Both the position numbers and the translations under genes were made by a program. A DNA stretch of 64,000 nt from Bacteroidota bacterium. Lineage in GTDB: Bacteria > Bacteroidota > Bacteroidia > Bacteroidales > VadinHA17. The DNA lies in the NCBI GenBank assembly GCA_029552825.1, contig JAKPDL010000017.1:1-64000 (forward strand), in the 5' to 3' direction. Below, piece after piece: positions 54,682 to 63,700 of this stretch; the first letter of the stretch is position 1; each line of letters opens with the position of its first letter. Below the pieces are notes generated by a model. It was not told the origin of the DNA. It saw only the letters and a program-made list of their open reading frames with translations, and searched no databases.

Positions 54682-54966
54682 TTATTTCTTTCTTCCTTTT
54701 GCTTTGTTGTTTTCAAATATTTCTCTGTATTCTTCTTTTCCGTTCCTGTCATATCTCACCCAGAGGCCATGTTTCATATTGTTTTTGAAATTTGCAACCT
54801 GCCATAGCTGGCCGCTTTCCCTGTAGAATTTCCATTCACCATCCATCATATTGTTAATAAACGGACCTTCTGCTTTGATCTTGCCATTTTTATAGTAATA
54901 GGTTAGTCTGTCGTTATCGAGGTCGTAAACCTTTTGCCCGTTGCTATAAAATTTCTTTTCAAGCAT
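54682..54966 (-). CDS. MORN-repeat (YwqK-like) protein
   Basis: A 94-residue protein built from four short repeats of the type YYKNGKIKAEGPF, MDGEWKFYRESGQL and KHGLWVRYDRNGKEEYRE, that is MORN-like units of about 23 residues. YwqK-type proteins are annotated as antitoxins, but no toxin lies beside this one, so that name is doubtful. ATG 54966 starts MLEKKFYSNG; another ATG two codons upstream is possible. The gene lies eight bases before the TPR protein and may work with it. Confidence 0.8.
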   Translation of the reverse strand: MLEKKFYSNGQKVYDLDNDRLTYYYKNGKIKAEGPFINNMMDGEWKFYRESGQLWQVANFKNNMKHGLWVRYDRNGKEEYREIFENNKAKGRKK

Positions 54967-54972
54967 ACTCAA

Positions 54973-55208
54973 ATATTATTTGAATGAGTGTTTAAAGATA
55001 TTCAATTTGATAAAGAAAATGAAGCTGCATGGATTAATCTTTATGTTGTTTTAAGTCACAATTGCAGGATGTCCAATTATTGAATCTGTATTTTAATCTA
55101 TAGAAAATCTATTAAAGCTGGTTTGTAATCTTTATTCTGGGAGCATTTGCATCATGACATGTAATAATTATCTTTAATCCCTTAACTGGTATCTGAGTTA
55201 TTGAACTG
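54973..55208. other. Intergenic divergent promoter region
   Basis: About 235 AT-rich bases between the divergent MORN gene and the GntP operon. The word TTTG is present near 55123, but a matching TAnnTTTG at the right distance is not seen, so I assign no promoter. Confidence 0.5.
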
Positions 55209-56540
55209 ATGAATACTAGGATAATTTTTTTTCTTGTTGCCCTGAGCATAATTGTGGTTATATGGCTTACTTCGAGGCTGCGGCTTCAGGCATTTATTGC
55301 GTTGTTCATTGTTTCTCTGCTTCTGGCATTGCTGACTATCCCCCCTGATAAGGTTATCGCCACACTTAAGGACGGTTTTGGTTCGACAATGGCATCAATA
55401 GGTTTTCTGATAATTTTTGGTGCTATGATTGGTGTTATACTCGACCGTACTCGTGCAACCATCAGTATTGCGGATTTCATTCTTTTAAAAACAGGAACGA
55501 AAAGAAGTGCTGTAGCCATGAGCATCACAGGTTTCATCACAGGCCTTCCTATTTTCTGTGACTCAGGTTTTATTGTGCTGAGCGGACTGGCGAAGTCGTT
55601 CAGCAGGCGCACTGGCGTTGTGATGCCTTTTATGGCAACTGTACTGGCAACAGCACTCTATTCGGTCCATTGTCTTATTCCTCCGCATCCCGGTGCAACG
55701 GCCGCAGCAGGTATAATTAAAGCAGATATGGGACAACTGGTATTCACCGGTATTTTGTTTGCTGTTCCCGGAGCTGTAAGTGCTTTTTTCTGGAGCAGAT
55801 GGATTTCTAAAAAAGGAAAATACGAGGCGTACAATGATTCCGGTGAAAATGTTATGGTTCCGGATGGTAAGCTTCCAGCTGTTTTTCTTTCATTTTTGCC
55901 TGTTGTTATTCCTCTTCTCCTCATCACCCTCAGGTCTGTGATGATGATGTTCGAAGGTCTCAGTGGCACTTTTATCCTGAAGGTTATGTCTGTTGCCGGC
56001 GAACCTGTTACTGCTCTTTTTACTGGTGTTATCCTTGCCCTTTTTCTGGTGAAAGATAAAAGTATTAACTCCTTCAATAGCCTGCTTACTGAAGCCATTG
56101 AAAAGGCAGGTCCGATACTTATAGTTACAGCGGCAGGGGGGACATTCGGAATGGTTATCAAAGCCACAGGGGCGGGCGAGGCAGCAGGAAATATCCTTGC
56201 CGGGACGGGTCTGGGTCTGGCTGTACCATTTATTCTTGCTGCAATATTGAAAACAGCACAGGGCTCTTCCACAGTGGCAATTATCACAGCCGCATCTTTT
56301 GTGGCTCCTATGCTTCCGGCTCTGGGACTCGACTCAGAATCAGGCAGGCTATTTGCTGTGCTGTCGATGGGCGCTGGCTCAATGATATTTTCACATGCAA
56401 ACGACTCATTCTTCTGGGTGGTGTCAAATTTTGGCGGAATTGAAACCGGTACAAACCTGAAAGTCTATTCATCTTCAACTGCAATAATGGGAACAGTAGT
56501 ATTCATAACGATTTGGATTTCATCTTTTTTTGTGATATGA
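55209..56540 (+). CDS. GntP family permease (first copy)
   Basis: A 443-residue member of the gluconate:proton symporter family with about twelve membrane segments. Features of the family: IGFLIIFGAMIGVILDRTRATISI, CLIPPHPGATAAAGIIKADMG and AAILKTAQGSSTVAIITAASF (the QGSSTVA motif). The substrates of the family include gluconate and glycerate. The gene is followed ten bases later by a glycerate kinase, so import of glycerate or a related aldonate is plausible. The second GntP permease at 59335 is a separate, diverged copy. Confidence 0.9.
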   Translation: MNTRIIFFLVALSIIVVIWLTSRLRLQAFIALFIVSLLLALLTIPPDKVIATLKDGFGSTMASIGFLIIFGAMIGVILDRTRATISIADFILLKTGTKRSAVAMSITGFITGLPIFCDSGFIVLSGLAKSFSRRTGVVMPFMATVLATALYSVHCLIPPHPGATAAAGIIKADMGQLVFTGILFAVPGAVSAFFWSRWISKKGKYEAYNDSGENVMVPDGKLPAVFLSFLPVVIPLLLITLRSVMMMFEGLSGTFILKVMSVAGEPVTALFTGVILALFLVKDKSINSFNSLLTEAIEKAGPILIVTAAGGTFGMVIKATGAGEAAGNILAGTGLGLAVPFILAAILKTAQGSSTVAIITAASFVAPMLPALGLDSESGRLFAVLSMGAGSMIFSHANDSFFWVVSNFGGIETGTNLKVYSSSTAIMGTVVFITIWISSFFVI

Positions 56541-56550
56541 ATTATTGACC

Positions 56551-57879
56551 ATGTCTCAAGAAATACGAAATAACAGACAACTTGCCGAAGAGATATTCCT
56601 TGCCGGAGTAGATGCAGTTCATCCTTCAAAACTGATGGGCAGATGTCTGAAACGCTCAGAAGAGGGATTGATAATAAATGGAGTTCTCCACAGGATAAAA
56701 GGTAAAATCTATGTGGCTGGTGCAGGCAAAGCGTCGGGTGCGATGGCAGAGGCTGCCGAAGAGATTCTTGGTGATATGATAGCAGAGGGTCATGTTATTG
56801 TAAAATATGGATATTCAAAACCTTTAAAGAAGATAAAAATCACAGAAGCCGGTCACCCGCTTCCGGATCATAACGGATATATTGGAACTAAAAAAATAGT
56901 TGAAATTGCAAAGAAGGCAGGTGAAGATGACATGTTCATTTTCCTTGTGTCGGGGGGAGGTTCTTCACTTCTTGCCGACTACCCCGAAGGTGCATCGGAA
57001 AAGGATATGGTGAAAATGAATGACTTGCTTGTGAGATGTGGTGCGTCAATATCCGAAATAAACATTGTTCGGAAGCATCTTTCGCGCATCAAGGGTGGAC
57101 AGCTTGCAAGGCTGGTTTATCCTGCGACTCTGGTAAACCTTATCGTATCAGATGTGCCGGGCGATTCTCCGGCAGTCATAGCTTCCGGACCGGCTTATCC
57201 TGACGATTCGACATTTGCTGAGGCAATGGGCGTTGTGGAGAAATACAACATCACTGAAAAAATGCCTGAGAGCCTGCTGCATCACCTTAAGAAGGGGGTT
57301 AGAGGAGAAATCCCTGAAAACCCCGACGCAAGCGACCTTGTTTTCCAGAGGACGTTTAATGTCATCGTTGGAAATAACAGAATGGCTCTTGAAGCTGCCG
57401 CGGCCAGAGCAGAAAAAGAGGGCTGTGATTGTATAATTGATGAAGATCTGTTATGCTTTGATGTGGAGGCGGCTGCAGAGTATATTGTTAAAAAAGCCCT
57501 TTCTGCATCTGAATCGCGAAAACAGGAAAAACCTTTATGTCTTTTATTCGGTGGTGAGACCACTGTCAGGGTGAAAGGTGGAGGGACGGGAGGAAGGAAC
57601 CAGCACCTTGCACTTCTGTGCGCAAGGCTGCTGAGGCGGCATCCCGGCATTACAGTACTCTGCGGAGGAACAGACGGCACTGACGGACCAACTGAAGCAG
57701 CCGGTGCAGTGATTGACTCCAGCACATGGAGAGACGCAATAATGAACAGAATAGACCCTCAATGGTACATCGAAAATTATGACTCATTCAATTTTTTCAG
57801 AGAAGCAGGCGGACTGATTATTACAGGACCTACCTTCACCAATGTTATGGATCTGATTGTTGTAATATGTCAAAAATAA
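56551..57879 (+). CDS. Glycerate kinase of the MOFRL/GckA family
   Basis: A 442-residue kinase that phosphorylates D-glycerate, usually at position 2 in this family. The N-terminal part has VYVAGAGKASGAMAEAAEEIL, the middle VSGGGSSLLADYPEG and DVPGDSPAVIASGPAYPDDS, and the C-terminal MOFRL domain CLLFGGETTVRVKGGGTGGRNQHLAL, then CGGTDGTDGPTEAAGAVID. ATG 56551 is used; the TTG two codons earlier is unlikely. It sits between GntP and a small membrane protein in one transcription unit. Product would feed glycolysis at 2-phosphoglycerate. Confidence 0.92.
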   Translation: MSQEIRNNRQLAEEIFLAGVDAVHPSKLMGRCLKRSEEGLIINGVLHRIKGKIYVAGAGKASGAMAEAAEEILGDMIAEGHVIVKYGYSKPLKKIKITEAGHPLPDHNGYIGTKKIVEIAKKAGEDDMFIFLVSGGGSSLLADYPEGASEKDMVKMNDLLVRCGASISEINIVRKHLSRIKGGQLARLVYPATLVNLIVSDVPGDSPAVIASGPAYPDDSTFAEAMGVVEKYNITEKMPESLLHHLKKGVRGEIPENPDASDLVFQRTFNVIVGNNRMALEAAAARAEKEGCDCIIDEDLLCFDVEAAAEYIVKKALSASESRKQEKPLCLLFGGETTVRVKGGGTGGRNQHLALLCARLLRRHPGITVLCGGTDGTDGPTEAAGAVIDSSTWRDAIMNRIDPQWYIENYDSFNFFREAGGLIITGPTFTNVMDLIVVICQK

Positions 57880-57907
57880 ATGTACCTTCAAGTCAAAAAT
57901 TAAGGCT

Positions 57908-58210
57908 ATGGAAAACAATAATCAAACTTTACAGGAATCGGGAGTCAAGGCTCCTGTAAAAGAATACAATACCAAACGGCTCGTCAGGCTGACGACAATA
58001 ACCACAATCCTTTGTTTTATGTCTATTCTGGCGCTCATAATGCTATATCTTTCCCTGTCTGATATTGCAAAAGGAGGCCAGGACCTGAAGCTGGAATGGT
58101 TTGTGGTCGGACTATCATTTGTTATTCTTGCGGTCTTTATTGTTGTCGTGATGATAACTATAGCGTTTCTTTTACCCATGCCTGGTTTCTTCGGAAAGAA
58201 GAAGAAATAA
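57908..58210 (+). CDS. Small protein with two membrane helices
   Basis: A 100-residue protein: polar N-terminus (about 35 residues), a helix (TTITTILCFMSILALIMLYL), a short loop and a second helix (VVGLSFVILAVFIVVVMITIAFLL), ending PMPGFFGKKKK. I do not recognise it. It lies within the GntP-kinase-dehydrogenase-GntP run with gaps of 28 and 49 bases and is likely co-transcribed. Confidence 0.72.
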   Translation: MENNNQTLQESGVKAPVKEYNTKRLVRLTTITTILCFMSILALIMLYLSLSDIAKGGQDLKLEWFVVGLSFVILAVFIVVVMITIAFLLPMPGFFGKKKK

Positions 58211-58259
58211 GAGACGCCCATTTTCAGGATTATGTAGCAGTAATCTAAATAAACATCAG

Positions 58260-59291
58260 ATGAAAGCCCTTGTACTGGAAGAATACAATAAACTTGTTTA
58301 CAGGGATGTACCTGATCCGGGATTCGGGGATAACGATGTGCTTATAAGGGTAAAAGCCTGTGGTATTTGCGGGTCGGATGTTCATGGACTGGATGGCAGC
58401 ACCGGACGTAGGATTCCACCCATTATAATGGGCCATGAAGCTTCCGGAGTGATTGAAAAGACAGGAAAGAACGTAAAGAAATGGAAAGCAGGTGACAGGG
58501 TGACATTCGATTCGACCATTTATCCACTTGATGATTGGTACACTCTCAGAGGTATGTATAATCTCAGCGATAACCGCGAGGTCATTGGGGTATCACCGGG
58601 TACATACAGACGGCATGGTGCTTTTGCGGAATATATTGCTGTACCTCAGCACATTCTTTACAGGATACCCGATAATGTGACTTTTGAACAGGCGGCTATG
58701 GTTGAAGTGGCAGCTGTAGCCATGCATGCTGTAAATATTGGGGAAGTGAGGACAGGAGATGTATGTGTGGTGATTGGTGCCGGTACTGTGGGACTTTTCA
58801 TCATCAAACTTCTTAAAATTGCCGGTTCTTCATCGGTTGCGGCATTTGATATTAATAAAAAAAGTCTGGAGATGGCTTCTGCAGCTGGAGCCGACTGCTC
58901 TATCCTTGCAGGAGAGGCAAAGGTTGCTGAGCTTCTGAGAAAATCAACGGCGGGAAGGGGAGCCGATGTTGTTTTTGAAGCTGTGGGGAAGAACGAAACT
59001 GTAAACATGGCATTCGAACTTGTAAGAAAGGGCGGGAAAGTTGTCCTTGTGGGAAATACTTCACCACAGGTAAATTTTCCCCTCCAGAAGGTTGTAACAG
59101 GCGAGATAAAGGCACTGGGCAGTTGTGCAATAAGGGGTGAATATGAAACAATACTAGAGTTTATAAGCAATGGCAGATTGAAGGTTGACGACCAGATACT
59201 TGCTGTTGCACCCCTCTCTGAAGGGGCAGAATGGTTCAGAAAACTCTACAATAGAGAAACAGAACCTGGTAAAGTAATTCTTACACCTTAA
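58260..59291 (+). CDS. Zinc-type alcohol dehydrogenase family protein (sorbitol/threonine dehydrogenase-like)
   Basis: A 343-residue medium-chain dehydrogenase. Catalytic zinc residues are Cys37 (CGICGSD), His59 and Glu60 (GHE) and the Glu in QAAMVEVAAV. The coenzyme loop is VIGAGTVGLFIIKLLKIAG with DINKK after the second strand, so NAD is preferred. The lobe that normally holds four Cys for the structural zinc contains no Cys (DSTIYPLDDWYTLRGMYNLSDN). Likely substrate is a polyol or sugar acid that links to the glycerate kinase, but it cannot be named. It stands 43 bases before the second GntP permease. Confidence 0.9.
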   Translation: MKALVLEEYNKLVYRDVPDPGFGDNDVLIRVKACGICGSDVHGLDGSTGRRIPPIIMGHEASGVIEKTGKNVKKWKAGDRVTFDSTIYPLDDWYTLRGMYNLSDNREVIGVSPGTYRRHGAFAEYIAVPQHILYRIPDNVTFEQAAMVEVAAVAMHAVNIGEVRTGDVCVVIGAGTVGLFIIKLLKIAGSSSVAAFDINKKSLEMASAAGADCSILAGEAKVAELLRKSTAGRGADVVFEAVGKNETVNMAFELVRKGGKVVLVGNTSPQVNFPLQKVVTGEIKALGSCAIRGEYETILEFISNGRLKVDDQILAVAPLSEGAEWFRKLYNRETEPGKVILTP

Positions 59292-59334
59292 TTATTTTTT
59301 CTTAAGAATTCTGTAAAATAATCCGGAAATATAA

Positions 59335-60693
59335 ATGTCGCCTCTTTACATACTTTTTATCGTAATTATTGCTGTATCGTTTCTTCTCCTGATGGTACTT
59401 CGTTTCAGGATTAGTGCTTTTATTGCCCTGCTGGTAACTTCGATTTTAACAGGAATACTTGCCGGAATGCCTCTTTCCTCAATTACAACAAGTATTCAGA
59501 ACGGGATGGGCAGTACTCTTGGGTTTATTGCAACGGTTGTAGGGCTGGGTGCTATTTTCGGTCAGATGCTTGAGAGCTCTGGAGGGGCGAGGGAACTCGC
59601 AAGAAGTATGATTAAAAAATTCGGCACAGACAGGGCTTCGTGGGCTCTCATGCTTACTGGTTTCATAGTGGGTATCCCCATTTTTCTGGATATCGGACTT
59701 ATTATTCTTGTTCCTGTGGTGTATGCTCTTGCCCGCGATTCGGGAAGGTCTGTCCTTTATTATGGAATACCTCTGCTGGCAGGTCTGGCCGTTACCCATG
59801 CCATGGTACCTCCAACGCCTGGTCCAACAGCTGTGGCACAGATTTTTGAGGTAGAACTTGGCTGGGTGGTGCTTTTCGGGTTGATTGCCGGTTTACCGGC
59901 AGCAATTATCGCAGGCCCGCTTTTTGGCCGTTTTATAGCAAAAAAGATTAACGTAAGTGTTCCTGATATACTCAGTGAAACGGAAACAGAAAAATCACTA
60001 CCAGGAAAACAGCCTTCTTTTGCAACAGTGGTTGCCCTGATCGCACTCCCACTTGTTATGATAATTTCGGCAACTTTTATCAACCTTGCTGTTGAAAAGC
60101 AAACTCTCGCAAAGTCTCTTCTAACAGATATAATCGTTTTTTCAGGTCATCCCTTTACTGCACTTATTGTTGCCACTCTTCTGTCGGTTCTGGTATGCCT
60201 CAGGCGTGGTTTTACAACTGCCGAAGTGCTGAATCTGAGTACAAAGGCACTCGGACCGGCAGGTATTATAATACTTGTTACTGGTGCGGGAGGCGTTCTG
60301 AAACAGGTACTTGTCGACAGCGGTATAGGGAAGATACTTGCTGAATCGGTTGCCGGAAGCTCTGTACCACTTATTGTACTTGCATGGATAGCTGCTGCAC
60401 TCGTAAGAATAACACAGGGTTCTGCAACAGTGGCTATGATTACTTCAGCAGGAATAATATCACCAATGGTAAAAACATTCAGCATGTCGCAGCCTCAGAT
60501 AGCATTAATAGTTGTGGCTATAGCAGCAGGGGCCACAATAATGTCGCACGTGAACGATAGTGGTTTCTGGATAGTAAGCAAATATCTGGGAATGAACGAA
60601 AAACAAACACTTAAGTCGTGGACAGTCATGGAAACAATCATTTCAGTTTCGGGACTTGCAATTACATTGATTATCAGTTTATTTATTAAATGA
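59335..60693 (+). CDS. GntP family permease (second copy)
   Basis: A 452-residue GntP symporter with about twelve segments. It contains GMGSTLGFIATVVGLGAIFGQMLESSGGARELA, AVTHAMVPPTPGPTAVAQIFEVELG and AAALVRITQGSATVAMITSAG, the typical blocks. The likely substrate is a gluconate- or glycerate-like acid. The gene ends the operon; 67 bases later a separate sensor gene begins. Comparison with the first copy shows they are distantly related, not a recent duplication. Confidence 0.91.
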   Translation: MSPLYILFIVIIAVSFLLLMVLRFRISAFIALLVTSILTGILAGMPLSSITTSIQNGMGSTLGFIATVVGLGAIFGQMLESSGGARELARSMIKKFGTDRASWALMLTGFIVGIPIFLDIGLIILVPVVYALARDSGRSVLYYGIPLLAGLAVTHAMVPPTPGPTAVAQIFEVELGWVVLFGLIAGLPAAIIAGPLFGRFIAKKINVSVPDILSETETEKSLPGKQPSFATVVALIALPLVMIISATFINLAVEKQTLAKSLLTDIIVFSGHPFTALIVATLLSVLVCLRRGFTTAEVLNLSTKALGPAGIIILVTGAGGVLKQVLVDSGIGKILAESVAGSSVPLIVLAWIAAALVRITQGSATVAMITSAGIISPMVKTFSMSQPQIALIVVAIAAGATIMSHVNDSGFWIVSKYLGMNEKQTLKSWTVMETIISVSGLAITLIISLFIK

Positions 60694-60760
60694 AACCTTT
60701 CTTCTTTAAAGCCCGTTTGAAATTTAATTGTAATTTTACGCTCCAGCTTTTGGAATTTAA

Positions 60761-63700
60761 ATGAATTTAAGTCTCAGGATATTATTACGTGCATTATTTT
60801 CTATAGCAGGTTTTTATCTGATTTCAGGTTTGAATCTTGCACAAACAGGCTCGCCGCTTCTTTCACACTATAGGGAGGGCACCGGGGTTGAGAGTCAGAA
60901 CTGGTCCATATGTCAGGATGACAACAGGATAATGATGTTTGCAAACAGGCGAGGAATACTGACCTTCGACGGACATAACTGGAATTTGATAAGATTGCCG
61001 GTTATCCCCTATACATTAAAATATAATCAGGATATAAAAACAGTTTTTGCCGGAAGTGAAAATAGTTTCGGTTACCTTGAGAGAGACGAAAAAGGATTGT
61101 ATAACTATTATTCACTCTCAGGCGATACAATAGATTGTGGTTTAATAACAAACATTTTCTTCACCGATACTGCTGCATGGTTTTACAGTGAAACATGCAT
61201 CACAAAGTATGATATGGTGAGAGGCAGAATCGAACTGATGCTTGAACCGGATGCTGACAGCTATTTCACAGGTATGTTTCTATTGCACGGAAATGTATTT
61301 GTTAATGTTTTTTCTTCCGGTTTGCACAGAATTGAAGGGGATTCGCTCACACAGCTTTCAAGCGGTTATCTTTTAAGAGAAAGGGAGATATTGTTTTCGG
61401 TTCCATTTGATCAAAAACGTTTGTTGCTGGGTTTGGACATTGGTAAGCTTATATTGTTCGACGGCAACAGTTTTTTTGATTACAACGTTAAGGATGAAGG
61501 ATATCTTGAGCAAAATTTCCTGTCAAACGGTATAGTTGTTTCTGATAGTCTTTTTGCATTCTCAACGCTCGATGGTGGCGTCCTGATTGTTGAAAAACTG
61601 ACAGGTAAAGTAAAATATACTATTAATTATGCAAGGGGGTTGCCTGATGATGAGGTGTACGCTCTGGGAATGGATAACAACGGGGGTTTGTGGATTTCAC
61701 ATCCCTATGGACTTACCCGGGCTGACCTTGTTTTGCCGGCGGGCAATTTCTCAATTTATCCTGGACTGAAAGGTAACCTTACAGGTTCAGTAGTTTATAA
61801 CAATGAGTTGTATGTGGGGACGAGTGAAGGTGTCTTTTATCTGGCTGAGGAAAAACAGTATGAAAAGATTGAGGTACTGGTTAAGCAGGAACCTGTAGTT
61901 AATGTAGCTAAGAGTGAAACAGTTGAGAGTGTTCCGCAGCAGAATGAGGTAAAAGAGCAGAAAAAAGAAGAAGAGCAGGTACAGCAGGAAACACCAAAAA
62001 CGGAAAGAAGAGGTATTCTTTCACGTATTTTCGGCAGAAGAGTTACTCGTGAAAAAGAGGTTAAGCAGGAACAGAGAATAGAACAACCTGTCGAACCTGC
62101 CAGGGAAGAGCAGGTTAAACTTCCTGAAATTAAAGAACTACCTCGCCCGAGGTATGTTAAAAAAACAATCAGCAGGCTGAAATCAATTGATTATGTTTTC
62201 AAAAAGGTTGAAGATTTCAATGAAAAATGCCGTCAGTTGGTTGTTTCTCCAGCAGGCATACTTGCTTCCACAAACAAAGGGCTGATGATTATCTCAAATC
62301 ATTCGGCCCGGACACTTGTGAGCAACAGGTATATTTATCGCATAAATCCTGCCATTAACGGCAAAGACTTCTGGATATCTTCATCCGAAGGATATTTCTG
62401 CATTTCATATTCACAGGGCAAATGGAGCATTACCGATCCTGACCCGGGTTTCAGGAGACAGGTATATTCTGCTGTTCCGGTTAACGATTCAGTGTTATGG
62501 CTGGGGACTGATGAAGCAGTGGCAAGGGTAATACTTTCAAATAAACCTGATTATCTATTTTATAAGTTTAAAGATGACTTTCCCCAGAGATACCTTGTTG
62601 ACTTTGTAAACGATACATTGTTTGTTTATTCTGAATCGGATGTAAGGTATTATTTACCTGAAAAAGATACATTTGAAAAATATCAGGTTCTCCGGGAAGG
62701 TACAGAAAGAGGCATTAATTATGTTCTTACCCAGCCTGGTTTTCCATGGATAAATACAGGGGAAGAGTGGATATGCCTTAACAGAAATCTTAATATATCT
62801 TACACCGACAGGTCGTTACTTAAATTTTTTGATAATATCGTCTCAATCCAGGCAGGCAATGAAGATATCTGGGTTATTGACGGAGAAAATCAGATTTACC
62901 GGATTGAGTGCAACAGAATAAAAACAATTCAGCCCGATTTTCACCTTGTAATGAAGAGTGTTACAAATGATCACGGTGACTTTTTCCGGCTGTCAGATAT
63001 AGAGTTCGGGAGCAATGACAATAATATATATTTTGAGTTTGTGTCGCCGAATTATTACAAAAAGGGCTCTGTGAGGTATCAGTATATTGTTGAAAATGTG
63101 ATGGATGAATGGTCGAAATGGTCATCTGCCACCACGGTTAACCTGATGCTTCAGCCAGGTAAATATATTTTGAAGGTCAGGGCAAGAGATATATGGGGGA
63201 ACATAAGTGAACCGGAACAGGTAAGTTTTGTAATCAAGCCTCCGTTTACCAGAACGGCACCGTTTTATGTACTTGTGTCACTTGCAGGATTACTGCTTAT
63301 TGCAGGAGTTATTAAATTCAGGGAAAGACGTCTTCAGAGAGAGAAACGGATTCTGGAAGAAAAGGTGAGAGAACGGACAGCCGAGATTGAAGCGCAGAAG
63401 GAAGAGATAACTTCGAGTATAGAATATGCAGGTAAAATACAGTCGGCGATGCTTCCGTCGGATGAACTGTTCAGAAAACTGTTTGCCGATTATTTCCTTA
63501 TTTTCAAACCCCGGAACATTGTAAGCGGCGATTTTTACTGGATTGCTGAAGATGAAAGCAACATCTATTTTACTGTAGCCGATTGTACCGGTCACGGTGT
63601 GCCGGGGGCTTTTATGAGTACCCTCGGGATTTCGATGCTTAATGAAATTGTCCCCGGTTCGGATAACATAAAAGCCAGCGACCTGCTGAATATACTCCGG

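Noticed and set aside
54682-54966. Type II toxin-antitoxin antitoxin (YwqK name)
   Set aside because: MORN repeats only; no toxin gene is adjacent.
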